Source: Acidobacteriota bacterium
GTDB taxonomy: Bacteria > Acidobacteriota > Blastocatellia > Pyrinomonadales > Pyrinomonadaceae
DNA: 64,000 bases
Direction: 5' to 3'
Assembly: GCA_023389035.1 (NCBI GenBank)
Contig: JAEWFC010000010.1
Span: forward strand, 124,001-188,000
Both the position numbers and the translations under genes were made by a program. Positions 16,633-24,912 of this stretch are shown here, one piece after another. Under the pieces are notes generated by a model. It was not told where the DNA came from. It worked only from the letters and a program-made list of their open reading frames with translations, and made no database searches. Positions within the stretch are counted from its first letter, which is position 1, and each line of letters begins with the position of its first letter.

Positions 16633-18150
16633 ATGGTTGAACCGATACTAGTCGCTAAGCGTGATTCCCAGGATTTCTTTTTGCTTCCGCAGATGGCGAA
16701 TCGTCATGGCGTCATCACAGGCGCCACCGGCACAGGAAAAACGGTGACACTGCAAAAGCTTGCTGAGGGCTTTAGCAAGCGCGGCATACCGGTTTTTATG
16801 GCCGATATCAAAGGCGATCTCACAGGTGTCAGCCAAGCGGGCTCGATGACCGGGAAGATCGGCGAAAGACTTACCGCACTAGGAATGGGCGACACGGTTT
16901 TTGAGGGAAGTCCGGTAACTCTCTGGGACGTGTTCGGCAAACAGGGCCATCCGCTGCGTGCAACGATCTCTGAAATGGGCCCGCTGATGCTCTCACGCAT
17001 TCTGCAATTGAATGACACTCAGGAAGGGGTGCTGACGCTTACCTTTAAGATCGCCGACGAACATGGAATGCTTCTTCTCGATCTAAAGGATCTGCAGCAA
17101 ATGCTGATGTTCGTCGCCGAGAACGCCAGCGAATTCACTACCCAATACGGGAACGTTTCGAAAGCTTCGATCGGTGCTATCCAACGCGGACTTCTGCAGC
17201 TGGAACAGCAGCAAGGCGAGATATTCTTTGGCGAGCCGGCCGTTCGGCTGGAAGATTTTATGCAGACGCTCGGCGGAAAAGGGGTTCTAAACCTTCTAGC
17301 GGCCGACGAGCTGATCAATTCGCCGAAGGTCTATTCTACCTTCCTGCTATGGCTGCTGTCCGAGCTTTTTGAGTTACTGCCGGAGGCCGGTGATCTGGAA
17401 AAGCCGAAAATCGTCTTCTTTTTCGACGAGGCTCATCTGCTCTTCGACGATGCGCCAAAGGCTCTCGTCGATAAGATCGAGCAGGTCGTTCGGCTCATAC
17501 GGTCAAAGGGCGTCGGCGTCTATTTTGTAACACAAAGCCCCGCGGATATTCCGGATAAGGTGCTGGCACAGCTCGGCAACCGTGTGCAGCATGCATTACG
17601 GGCATATACACCAAAAGAGCAGGAGGCAGTGCGGGTCGCAGCAAAGAGCTTTCGCGAGAATCCCGACGTCGATACGGTCAAAACGATCACGGAACTGGGA
17701 GTCGGTGAGGTGTTGATATCTCTGTTGGATGAGAAAGGCGTGCCGACGATGGTCGACCGGGCGTTCGTAGTTCCGCCGGTGAGCCAGATCGGCCCAATTG
17801 CAGCCGAACAACGAAGCCAGTTGATCGCGAATTCTCTTGTTGCGGGGATCTACGACAATGAGATCGACCGCGAATCAGCCTTTGAGATGCTCTCGAAGCG
17901 TGCCCAAGAAAAGGCTGCTGCCGATGCCCAACTCGAGGCCGCGAAGGCTGCGGAAAAAGAGGCTGTTCAGAAAGCAAAAGAGGAACGTGCGGCTGCCCGT
18001 GCCCCTGACACATTAGTAGAGTCTATTGGCAAGAGCGTGGCGCGGTCTGCAAGTTCCTCGATCGGCCGACAGATCGGCAACCAGATAGTCCGCGGAATAC
18101 TTGGCGGGATATTCGGCGGTACCACTAAGAAGAAGTCCAGCTGGTTTTAG
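16633..18150 (+). CDS. HerA-like/DUF853 ATPase (YjgR family)
   Basis: 505 residues. The P-loop is GVITGATGTGKTVTLQKL (about 27-44), Walker B is KIVFFFDEAHLLFDD (about 258-272), followed by the sensor stretch GVGVYFVTQSPADIPDKVLAQLG and the arginine-rich NRVQHALRAYTPKEQ. This is the helicase HerA-like C-terminal/DUF853 family; E. coli YjgR is the reference. Members are hexameric RecA-like ATPases whose cellular role is not settled. The C-terminus (about 415-505) is an Ala/Lys/Glu-rich coiled coil (AEKEAVQKAKEERAAAR) followed by a Gly-rich end. The next gene, an ASCH protein, starts 12 nt later and may be cotranscribed. Confidence 0.93.
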   Translation: MVEPILVAKRDSQDFFLLPQMANRHGVITGATGTGKTVTLQKLAEGFSKRGIPVFMADIKGDLTGVSQAGSMTGKIGERLTALGMGDTVFEGSPVTLWDVFGKQGHPLRATISEMGPLMLSRILQLNDTQEGVLTLTFKIADEHGMLLLDLKDLQQMLMFVAENASEFTTQYGNVSKASIGAIQRGLLQLEQQQGEIFFGEPAVRLEDFMQTLGGKGVLNLLAADELINSPKVYSTFLLWLLSELFELLPEAGDLEKPKIVFFFDEAHLLFDDAPKALVDKIEQVVRLIRSKGVGVYFVTQSPADIPDKVLAQLGNRVQHALRAYTPKEQEAVRVAAKSFRENPDVDTVKTITELGVGEVLISLLDEKGVPTMVDRAFVVPPVSQIGPIAAEQRSQLIANSLVAGIYDNEIDRESAFEMLSKRAQEKAAADAQLEAAKAAEKEAVQKAKEERAAARAPDTLVESIGKSVARSASSSIGRQIGNQIVRGILGGIFGGTTKKKSSWF

Positions 18151-18161
18151 CCAATTGGTGT

Positions 18162-18746
18162 ATGTTGATCAAGACGGCCGTTCTTGAAAGGATAAAGCAG
18201 GGCGAGATCACTCTGATCTATCGTCGATGGAAGCGTGCTTCAGTAAAAGCTGGCGGGACGCAGATGACCAAGCTCGGCGTTCTCGGGATAGATTCCGTCG
18301 ACGTTGTAACGGAAACAGATATCACGGAGACTGACGCTCGAGCCGCCGGGTTCGATTCGCGCGACGAGTTGCTTGGAGATCTCTACGATCGGGGCGAGGA
18401 CATATATCGGATCGGGGTTCATTATATCGGCGAAGATCCGCGGGAGGCCCTCCGCGAAAGCTCTGATCTTTCGGATCAAGAGCTGGATAGCGTCATCAGC
18501 GAACTGAAGAAATTGGATGCCGGAAGCCAGCGTGGCGAATGGACCCAGCAGTATTTGCAGATGATCCACGACCAACCGAACGTTCACGCACGCATTCTTG
18601 CAGAATCGATCGGTCTTGATATTCCCCGCTTCAAACCGTGGGTCCGCAAACTGAAAGCTCTCGGACTTACCGAAAGCCTGCGACCGGGTTACCGGCTTTC
18701 CCCACGCGGCGAAACAGTTCTTGCAGCACTCCGCCAACAAGCTTAG
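18162..18746 (+). CDS. ASCH-domain protein with C-terminal winged-helix region
   Basis: 194 residues. Residues about 1-100 resemble an ASCH (RNA-binding, PUA-like) domain: MLIKTAVLERIKQGEITLIYR, WKRASVKAGGTQMTKLGVLGI, then RIGVHYIGEDPREALRE. The C-terminal part (about 130-194: VHARILAESIGLDIPRFKPWV, RKLKALGLTESL, YRLSPRGETVLAAL) looks like a winged helix-turn-helix. This combination suggests an RNA- or DNA-binding regulator, but no target is known to me. It sits between the HerA-like ATPase (12 nt upstream) and the glycosylasparaginase (26 nt downstream), all on the plus strand. Confidence 0.75.
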   Translation: MLIKTAVLERIKQGEITLIYRRWKRASVKAGGTQMTKLGVLGIDSVDVVTETDITETDARAAGFDSRDELLGDLYDRGEDIYRIGVHYIGEDPREALRESSDLSDQELDSVISELKKLDAGSQRGEWTQQYLQMIHDQPNVHARILAESIGLDIPRFKPWVRKLKALGLTESLRPGYRLSPRGETVLAALRQQA

Positions 18747-18772
18747 TTCCAGTAATTAAGCGATTAAAGGTT

Positions 18773-19831
18773 ATGATCGATCGACGCCGCTTCTTAAAAC
18801 TGCCGCTGTTTGGCCTTCCGTTTCTACTTTCAGATCGGGCGATCGGCCAGACTGCGATCGCCTCGCGACAAAGGGTTCGTCTGCCGGTGATCATTTCAAC
18901 ATGGGATAGCGGTATTGCCGCGAATAGAGCGGGTTGGCCGATCTTGATCAAAAGCGAGAGTGATCCGCTGGATGCGGTAGAGGCTGCGGCACGTGCAGTC
19001 GAAAGCGAGCCAAGCTGCTGCGTCGGGCTTGATGCTTATCCCGACCGGGACGGCAACGTAACGTTAGATGCGTCGATCATGAACGGTAACGGCGATTGCG
19101 GTGCCGTGTCGTTTTTGCAGCGTATCAAGCACCCTGTGTCGGTCGCGCGAAAGCTAATGGAAACTACTCCGCACGTTATGTTATCAGGCGACGGAGCGAA
19201 ACGTTTTGCCCTCGCGAACGGTTTTCCCGAGGAGACCGCAGCTCTTCATCCCGATTCCGAGAAGGCATGGAAAGAGTGGCTCAAGAAGTCGGAATATCGG
19301 CCCAGAGTTAACATCGAGAATCAACCGCCTGCCGGCAATACTTCACATTTTCCTCCAAAGTATTTCGAAGATGGCTCGCCCAACCACGACACTATGGGAA
19401 CGATAGCACTCGGCCGTAACGGCAAAATGGCCGGCATGGTCACGACGAGCGGGATGGCGTTCAAAATGCATGGAAGGGTCGGCGATTCTCCGATCATCGG
19501 TGCCGGCCTATTTGTCGATGACGAGGTCGGGGCCGCGACATCTTCGGGTGTTGGCGAAGAGGTCATCCGCATCTGCGGGACGCATACCGTCGTTGAACAG
19601 ATGCGGAATGGCCGTTCACCGGAGCAGGCCTGCCGCGAGGCGATTCGCCGGATCGTGAAACGCGACCCGAACAAAGCCAAAGATCTTCAGGTCGGTTTCC
19701 TCGCGATCTCCAATAAGGGCGAGATCGGAGCCTTTGCGATCCAGTCGGGCTTCACCTACTCCGTCACAAATGATCAGTTTCCGGCCGGTCGCGTTTTTGA
19801 ATCAAAGAGCTTCTTCCCAAAGACAAAATAG
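18773..19831 (+). CDS. N(4)-(beta-N-acetylglucosaminyl)-L-asparaginase family hydrolase (Ntn hydrolase)
   Basis: About 352 residues from MIDRRRFLKLPL. The N-terminus has a twin-arginine-like signal (DRRRFLK then a hydrophobic stretch), so it is probably exported folded. The precursor self-cleaves before the nucleophilic threonine in SPNHDTMGTIALGR. The beta chain continues GMVTTSGMAFKMHGRVGDSP and IIGAGLFVDDEVGAA, the substrate-binding signature of glycosylasparaginases rather than plant-type asparaginases. It hydrolyses the GlcNAc-asparagine bond (or beta-aspartyl peptides) from degraded glycoproteins. An upstream in-frame start at 18638 would overlap the ASCH gene and lose the signal peptide, so it is not used. 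Confidence 0.92.
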   Translation: MIDRRRFLKLPLFGLPFLLSDRAIGQTAIASRQRVRLPVIISTWDSGIAANRAGWPILIKSESDPLDAVEAAARAVESEPSCCVGLDAYPDRDGNVTLDASIMNGNGDCGAVSFLQRIKHPVSVARKLMETTPHVMLSGDGAKRFALANGFPEETAALHPDSEKAWKEWLKKSEYRPRVNIENQPPAGNTSHFPPKYFEDGSPNHDTMGTIALGRNGKMAGMVTTSGMAFKMHGRVGDSPIIGAGLFVDDEVGAATSSGVGEEVIRICGTHTVVEQMRNGRSPEQACREAIRRIVKRDPNKAKDLQVGFLAISNKGEIGAFAIQSGFTYSVTNDQFPAGRVFESKSFFPKTK

Positions 19832-19833
19832 AC

Positions 19834-20181
19834 TCATCTTGCTATCTCGTCCCCGGAATTCACATGAAAATGCAGGTGTTTTGAATCCTGATAGTCACCG
19901 ACATTAGTCAGTACCCTCGCCGCACCTTGCTTATGATAAACCTCAGACGCCACCTGTTTGATCACGTCAAATAATTCAAGCACGAGCCCGTCATCGGCAG
20001 ATTCCAACTCTAAAAGCGACGAGACGTGCCGCTTTGGGAAAACGACGATGTGCGTTTCCCAAAACGGCCGCGTGTGGTGGTAGGCGATAACGTTTTCAGT
20101 CTCGACAACCTTCTCAACAGGCGTATTGCCCGTCAAAACCTCGTCGCAGTAGAAATCTTCCGAATTGTTCATCGATAGCAA
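19834..20181 (-). CDS. HIT family protein
   Basis: 115 residues. The histidine triad is seen as KHLHFHVNSG (H-x-H-x-H) near the C-terminus; upstream are the conserved ENVIAYHHTRPFWETHIVVFPKRHV and LTNVGDYQDS. The family hydrolyses nucleoside phosphoramidates and other nucleotidyl conjugates. The usual final histidine of the extended HxHxHxx is replaced by Asn (HFHVN), which may alter or weaken activity. The start could be the second Met (MNNSEDF). It is convergent with the glycosylasparaginase, with stop codons 2 nt apart, and 38 nt from the catalase stop. Confidence 0.85.
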   Translation of the reverse strand: MLSMNNSEDFYCDEVLTGNTPVEKVVETENVIAYHHTRPFWETHIVVFPKRHVSSLLELESADDGLVLELFDVIKQVASEVYHKQGAARVLTNVGDYQDSKHLHFHVNSGDEIAR

Positions 20182-20219
20182 AACGTTGCCCGGCGAGACT
20201 GGCTCGTCGGGGCTGCTGC

Positions 20220-22358
20220 CTATGCCGGTATCTTTCCGGTCAGCTCACGGTCCCAGTTTCGATGCTTTGCAATTGCATCGATGAAAGGCTTCGCGACATT
20301 TCTTCCTGTGACCACGGCGGGATCGTCATCGGCAGTTCCGGCGAACGTGATGTCGATCAATTCTTTTCCCTCGCCTTCCGCAGCGATCGCCTTACAGTGC
20401 TTGAACGCTTCGTTCACGAACTGCACAGGGTCGACCGCGGCGATCAGATTGTCAACACTAGACTTTCCGCCGGGGACGTACACCGCGTCATATAAAACGG
20501 ACGCCGTGGTCATGAACGTCTCGTCGACCGGGACAATGTGGCCGTCGGCGTCAGTGATCTGGGTATGTACGGGAGCTACGACCTTGACCATCGCACCCTT
20601 CGCCGTCAAGGCCTTTTTCATCGCCTTTAGCTGTTTACCGTTGACACCGTCGGCAGCTAGAAATGCGACCATGCGGGATTTTATCGTGTCCTTGACGGTG
20701 TTCTCCATGCTGAGAGCCGGCGACGACGGCACGGGTGGTTCGACGTTTGTCGGCTGCACCGATCGCGGATCAGTGTCCGCACCAAAGCTGCGATTGATCG
20801 GCATTTCCGGCTTTTGCGGCGTGAGGCCAAGTTTCTTTCCGACCTCATTTGCCAGAGTCTTGTCGACGCGCGTGATCAGGTTGACCATTCGTTGGCGAAT
20901 AGCGAGGTTTTGCACCTTTCCAAGCTCGAACGAGAAAGCGTCAACGATATGCTTTTTCTCGATCGGGGCCATGCTGTTGTAGAACATCGTTGCCTGGCTA
21001 AAATGATCGCGAAAACTGTCGCTTCGTTGGCGGATCTTTTTCGAATCGATCCGCTCAGCATAAGAAGCAAAACCGCCATCAGCCATTCCCGCTTGAAAAG
21101 GACAGCCGGCACGGATCGAATTCGGGTCGTATGCTGTTTTACCTGTGTTTATCGTCTGGCGGTGCATGCCGTCACGCTGATTATTGTGAACCGGAGCGAT
21201 CGGCCGGTTTATCGGTATCTCGTGAAAGTTAGGGCCGCCGAGCCGGGAAAGCTGTGTGTCGAGATATGAGAAAAGCCGTCCCTGCAGAAGCGGATCGTTT
21301 GTAAAATCGATACCCGGAACGATGTGGCCCGGATGAAATGCCGCCTGCTCAGTTTCAGCAAAGAAGTTATCGGGATTCCGGTTGAGCGTCATTTTACCGA
21401 TGCGTTCGACCGGAACGAGCTCCTCGGGAATTATCTTCGTCGGGTCAAGCAGGTCAAATCCGAACTTGTGCTCATCCGCCTCAGGTACAAGCTGCACGCC
21501 AAGTTCCCACTCGGGAAACGCTCCTGATTCGATCGAGTTCCAAAGGTCACGACGGTGAAAATCGGGATCTTTGCCTGAGATCCGCTGTGCCTCGTCCCAC
21601 ATTACGCCGTGCACGCCCAATAGCGGTTTCCAGTGAAACTTAACGAATGTTGCCTGGCCTTTGGCATTGATAAAACGAAACGTGTGAACGCCGAAGCCTT
21701 CCATCATCCGCAGCGAACGCGGCACCGCCCGATCGCTCATAGCCCACATTATCATGTGCATCGACTCGGGCATCAGCGATATGAAATCCCAGAATGTGTC
21801 GTGGGCAGCCGCCGCCTGCGGCATCTCGTGGTCAGGCTCGGGCTTTACCGCGTGAACCAGGTCGGGGAATTTCATAGCGTCCTGGATAAAAAACACGGGA
21901 ATGTTATTCCCGACCAGATCGTAATTGCCCTCAGTCGTATAGAACTTGACGGCGAATCCGCGGGCATCGCGGGGCATATCGGTCGAACCTCTTGATCCTA
22001 CGACCGTCGAGAATCTGGCGAACACCGGCGTCTTTACCTTCGGATCCTGCAGAAAAGCGGCCTTTGTATACTTCGCCATCGATCGGTAAACCTGGAAGTA
22101 TCCGTGAGCACCAGAACCGCGTGCGTGTACGATCCGTTCCGGGATACGCTCGTGATCAAAATGCGTGATCTTTTCACGCATTATGAAGTCTTCGAGCAGC
22201 GTTGCACCGCGGTCGCCCGCCTTCAGCGAGTTTTGGTTATCGTTAATGCGAACGCCTTGGTTCGTCGTCAAGAATTTATCCGTGCTGTCCTCACGATCAA
22301 ATTCCAGATCCGTTGATTTCGGATCAATAGGTTTGCTTTTCGATTTTAGTTTCGGCAT
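20220..22358 (-). CDS. katE: Large-subunit (clade 2) monofunctional catalase with C-terminal flavodoxin-like domain
   Basis: About 712 residues. The heme catalase core has the catalytic His (IVHARGSGAHGYFQVY), catalytic Asn (TTEGNYDLVGNNIPVFFI) and the proximal heme Tyr (GRLFSYLDTQLSRLGG). Beyond residue about 560 a class I GATase/DJ-1-like domain follows (SRMVAFLAADGVNGKQLKAM, then YDAVYVPGGKSSVDNL), which defines the HPII/KatE type. It decomposes hydrogen peroxide in the cytoplasm. The start is set at MPKLKSKSK because GGAG lies 7 nt before it; the longer ORF adds an unlike MQTFFVRGACRIDGYW. The gene is monocistronic. Confidence 0.96.
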   Translation of the reverse strand: MPKLKSKSKPIDPKSTDLEFDREDSTDKFLTTNQGVRINDNQNSLKAGDRGATLLEDFIMREKITHFDHERIPERIVHARGSGAHGYFQVYRSMAKYTKAAFLQDPKVKTPVFARFSTVVGSRGSTDMPRDARGFAVKFYTTEGNYDLVGNNIPVFFIQDAMKFPDLVHAVKPEPDHEMPQAAAAHDTFWDFISLMPESMHMIMWAMSDRAVPRSLRMMEGFGVHTFRFINAKGQATFVKFHWKPLLGVHGVMWDEAQRISGKDPDFHRRDLWNSIESGAFPEWELGVQLVPEADEHKFGFDLLDPTKIIPEELVPVERIGKMTLNRNPDNFFAETEQAAFHPGHIVPGIDFTNDPLLQGRLFSYLDTQLSRLGGPNFHEIPINRPIAPVHNNQRDGMHRQTINTGKTAYDPNSIRAGCPFQAGMADGGFASYAERIDSKKIRQRSDSFRDHFSQATMFYNSMAPIEKKHIVDAFSFELGKVQNLAIRQRMVNLITRVDKTLANEVGKKLGLTPQKPEMPINRSFGADTDPRSVQPTNVEPPVPSSPALSMENTVKDTIKSRMVAFLAADGVNGKQLKAMKKALTAKGAMVKVVAPVHTQITDADGHIVPVDETFMTTASVLYDAVYVPGGKSSVDNLIAAVDPVQFVNEAFKHCKAIAAEGEGKELIDITFAGTADDDPAVVTGRNVAKPFIDAIAKHRNWDRELTGKIPA

Positions 22359-22481
22359 TTGTTCTCCGTAAATGTTGTAGTTCAACCAATATCCGTCGAT
22401 GCGACAGGCACCGCGGACGAAAAAAGTTTGCATTAATTGCAGTGCGGATATTATCTCACACCTTGCAAGAGGTCCCCGGAA

Positions 22482-23240
22482 CTATTTCCGCGCTGAGATA
22501 ACGATCGAGACGCCAAAGGGGAAATCGAAGCGGTCGAGCAGAAAGCGTTCTGATGAAAAGATCTTGCCGAACAGGCCGTTCAGGGCCGATATGTTGATGT
22601 TGTTCTCAGATACGGGCCTAACGCCTGTGATACGCATCAGGGCACGGCCACCGAGTATCGGGCCGAAGAACGTGAAGTTCGCGTAGGTCGAACGTTCGAC
22701 GGTGAAACCCGCCCGCGTGACCCTGTCAACGATCTGTTTGCGGGTGTAGCGGATCCGGTGGTTCGAGATGTCGTCCTGCACGCCCCAGAGCCACATAAAC
22801 GCGGGCACGAAGATCAGTGTGCGGCCGCCGGTCTTGGTCACACGGTACATTTCCTTGAGGCCTGCGACGTCGTCGTCGAGATGTTCGATCACATCCAGCG
22901 CGGTCGTGATGTCAAACGTCTCGTCCGCGTACGGCAGCGTCTCAGCGAGGCCCTTCTGCACCGTCAGGCCTTTGCGGCGGCAGAATTCCAGAGCGTCGTC
23001 TGAAACATCGACGCCCTCGGCAGCACCGAATTGCGAGAGCATTTCAAGATTCGCACCCGTTCCGCAGCCGACATCGAGAATTCTCAGCGGCTGGTGCGGG
23101 GTGGCAAGAGACGCGTGGATCCGACGCAGAAAGCTCTCAAGCACAGCCCGCCTTCCGACAAACCACCAATGCTTGTCCTCGACGCGGTCCATGATCGCGT
23201 ATGTATGCTGCTGCATTTCCTGCGGTAGCGCGGAATTCAT
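22482..23240 (-). CDS. Class I SAM-dependent methyltransferase
   Basis: About 252 residues from MNSALPQEM. The N-terminal HTYAIMDRVEDKHWWFVGRRAVLE is typical of methyltransferases found with lipid- or glycan-related glycosyltransferases. Motif I is RILDVGCGTGANLEMLS, then AEGVDVSDDALEFCRRKGL, TTALDVIEHLDDDVAGLKEM and GGRTLIFVPAFMWLWGVQDD. The C-terminal hydrophobic stretch (YANFTFFGPILGGRAL) suggests membrane association. In many genomes such genes flank DPM1-like glycosyltransferases, but none is adjacent here. The longer ORF start at 23276 is less likely. The substrate is unknown. Confidence 0.88.
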   Translation of the reverse strand: MNSALPQEMQQHTYAIMDRVEDKHWWFVGRRAVLESFLRRIHASLATPHQPLRILDVGCGTGANLEMLSQFGAAEGVDVSDDALEFCRRKGLTVQKGLAETLPYADETFDITTALDVIEHLDDDVAGLKEMYRVTKTGGRTLIFVPAFMWLWGVQDDISNHRIRYTRKQIVDRVTRAGFTVERSTYANFTFFGPILGGRALMRITGVRPVSENNINISALNGLFGKIFSSERFLLDRFDFPFGVSIVISARK

Positions 23241-23343
23241 AACAATATTGTGCCACAACGGCCGGATCGCGACCATCAGTCGGGATAATTCCCCGAAAAC
23301 GCGATGTTTGTCCCAGCGTGAGCGCGTTCGCCTGGGACAGGCT

Positions 23344-23379
23344 GGGACAAAAATAGGCTTTTTTGCCTATTTTTGTTCC
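23344..23379. repeat. Strong inverted repeat (hairpin)
   Basis: GGGACAAAAATAGGC pairs with GCCTATTTTTGTTCC across a T6 loop: 15-bp arms with one G-T pair. It is flanked by two shorter hairpins, CCCAG...CTGGG just upstream and TTGCGC-GA-GCGCAA just downstream (about 23383-23396). It could act as a bidirectional structure 3' or 5' of nothing obvious, because the nearest gene (23240) starts rather than ends here. Confidence 0.8.
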
Positions 23380-23646
23380 AATTTGCGCGAGCGCAAGTGG
23401 AACACCTTGGAACAGACACCGGCTTTTTTGCCATTTGTGCGGCAAGACGCGTCCGGGTTCGGCGAAAAACCCTTATAACTGCGCCATTTTGTTTGCTGGC
23501 GCGCCTGGCGCAGTGTGGCGCAGTTTATTGGGTTTTAGGCGACTTTTCGCCAAACCGTGCCAAATCCGATACCGCGTCCGCGGTCGTGTCCGCGATCACG
23601 CCATTAGCGGCACGCCGCAGATCCGCGCGTCACCGGTGAACACAGT

Positions 23647-23730
23647 TTGGTGCCGCACCTTGGTGACGCATTTCTTGGTGCCGCATCTTGGTGACGCATT
23701 TCTTGGTGCCGCATCTTGGTGACGGTTTCC
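23647..23730. repeat. Tandem repeat, 3 x 28 nt
   Basis: Three 28-nt units (23647-23674, 23675-23702, 23703-23730), each made of two half-units, TTGGTGCCGCATC and TTGGTGACGCATTTC. Units differ at a single base except at the 3' end of the last copy. Confidence 0.9.
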
Positions 23731-23854
23731 GATCGAGATATCAAAGAGCTTGGCCGGCAAACCGGTCCCGAGGAATTATGAATTGTTTCCGCGGTTTATC
23801 GGAGTGTGTTTTGCGCGATATGCGCGATCTGCACGATATGAAAGGCCGGACCGG

Positions 23855-23936
23855 TTTCACGCGAAGACGCGAAGTTCGCAAAGATAAATGCAGAATCCCG
23901 CGCGTGAGCAAGGGCTTGGTCTCAAAGGTAATGTTA
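23855..23936. repeat. Dispersed repeat, copy A
   Basis: Begins TTTCACGCGAAGACGCGAAG and ends near AAAGGTAATGTTA. It is roughly 75-80% identical by eye to the copy at 24128-24208, same orientation. A shared AAGGACG-TAAAACGCC tail follows each copy. Similar TTCACGCAAAGACGCAAAG motifs occur between genes in many Gram-negative genomes. Confidence 0.7.
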
Positions 23937-24006
23937 AGACGATCTGCGGCTGAAGCCAGTCTGGCGAAGGACGCTAAAACGCCCTTTCGAATTTTCTCGA
24001 ACCTAC

Positions 24007-24095
24007 CCACGTCCTAAAGGACGTGGCTAATCGCCGACTTCGTCGGAAAGACGGCTCCGCCGCCTGAGAGTGAGAGCACTCAGTGCTGATCTTCC
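24007..24095. repeat. Run of short perfect hairpins (REP-like)
   Basis: CCACGTCC-TAAA-GGACGTGG (24007-24026), CCGAC-TTC-GTCGG (24034-24046), and CTGAG...CTCAG near 24075-24093. Three hairpins in under 90 nt and no coding frame suggest a REP-type or small-RNA element. Confidence 0.6.
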
Positions 24096-24127
24096 TCGCG
24101 GTTTGGCGGTTTTGCGTGGGAAAAGAG

Positions 24128-24208
24128 TTTCACGCAAAGACGCAAAGTACGCAAAGGGGAATGCAGAACCCCACGCTTGAGCGAGGCTTGGTCTAAAAGG
24201 TTTTAACA
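24128..24208. repeat. Dispersed repeat, copy B
   Basis: Begins TTTCACGCAAAGACGCAAAG and continues ACGCAAAGGGGAATGCAGAA; it pairs with copy A at 23855-23936, about 270 nt away in direct orientation. Confidence 0.7.
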
Positions 24209-24272
24209 AGGACGTAAAAACGCCATGGATGTGGGTAGATCGGTACCGGAAAGCAGCCCAATAGAGCCGTTA

Positions 24273-24911
24273 TTACCGGAGTTTTATCCCCATCAGTTCG
24301 CTGGCGTGGGGGCCTTGGTTACCGGTTGGTGTTAGGTCGTAGCTGTCGCAGAGTCGGCGGTGGATGCCTTCGTCGTCGAGGAAGCACGGGCCGCTTTCGG
24401 TTCGGCCGAGGATCATCAGATCGACGCCTTCGTTAACATAATCGTCGGAGCCCACGAGCAGCATCCATTCACCTGAGGTGCGATGGGCAGCGAGCTCGAG
24501 CTCGTAGAGCGTCGGGTCAAAAATGCTGAGCGGGTTCACGTCGGCGTTTGAATAGCTGGCGATGGTGCGTGCGAAATCGTAGGCGTGCTGCATCTCGTGA
24601 ACGAGCGTGCCCTCGGTGCCGCGTCGACTGCCTAGCGTTTCGGTAGCGAACGTGATGAAGACCTCGCCGAGAGCCTCTTGAATGCCCATTCGCCCCTCGG
24701 CGATCTTTTGACTGGTCGAATCAGCATCGATGATCCCCGTGATGCCTGACGCGTTCACGACGCTGACCGGGCTCGCATTGATCAGCATATTCGAACCGCG
24801 GATGGCGTTCACGATACGGCGATGCTCTGCATTGCCCTTTTCGACGATCGAATCAAACGCGTCGTCAATGATGGACTTGAGTTCGGTTGTGACCTGATCG
24901 TTGAACCACAT
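24273..24911 (-). CDS. Hypothetical protein with HExxH zinc-protease-like motif
   Basis: About 212 residues from MWFNDQVTTELKS. The ATG lies 1 nt after the stop of the upstream methyltransferase, so the two are coupled. The central TEGTLVHEMQHAYDFAR has HEMQH, a zinc-metallopeptidase (gluzincin/metzincin-like) signature. A Glu-rich helix follows about 30 residues later (LYELELAAHRTSGEW) and could supply the third ligand. There is no signal peptide. No named family is recognised. Similar HExxH folds occur as tips of secreted toxins and as stand-alone proteases; nothing decides between them. It lies beside the 1-kb repeat-rich gap, so an accessory origin is plausible. Confidence 0.7.
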   Translation of the reverse strand: MWFNDQVTTELKSIIDDAFDSIVEKGNAEHRRIVNAIRGSNMLINASPVSVVNASGITGIIDADSTSQKIAEGRMGIQEALGEVFITFATETLGSRRGTEGTLVHEMQHAYDFARTIASYSNADVNPLSIFDPTLYELELAAHRTSGEWMLLVGSDDYVNEGVDLMILGRTESGPCFLDDEGIHRRLCDSYDLTPTGNQGPHASELMGIKLR

Positions 24912-24912
24912 C

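Larger units (their letters stand above)
23277..24272. other. About 1 kb gene-free stretch rich in hairpins and repeats
   Basis: No ORF here looks coding on either strand. The stretch holds a strong hairpin (23344-23379), a 28-nt triple tandem repeat (23647-23730), two diverged copies of an approximately 80-nt repeat (23855-23936 and 24128-24208), and a run of small perfect hairpins between them (24007-24095). See the separate entries. Confidence 0.75.

Noticed and set aside
18638..18772. 45-residue extension of the glycosylasparaginase
   Set aside because: It overlaps the C-terminal part of the ASCH gene in another frame and precedes a twin-arginine-like signal.
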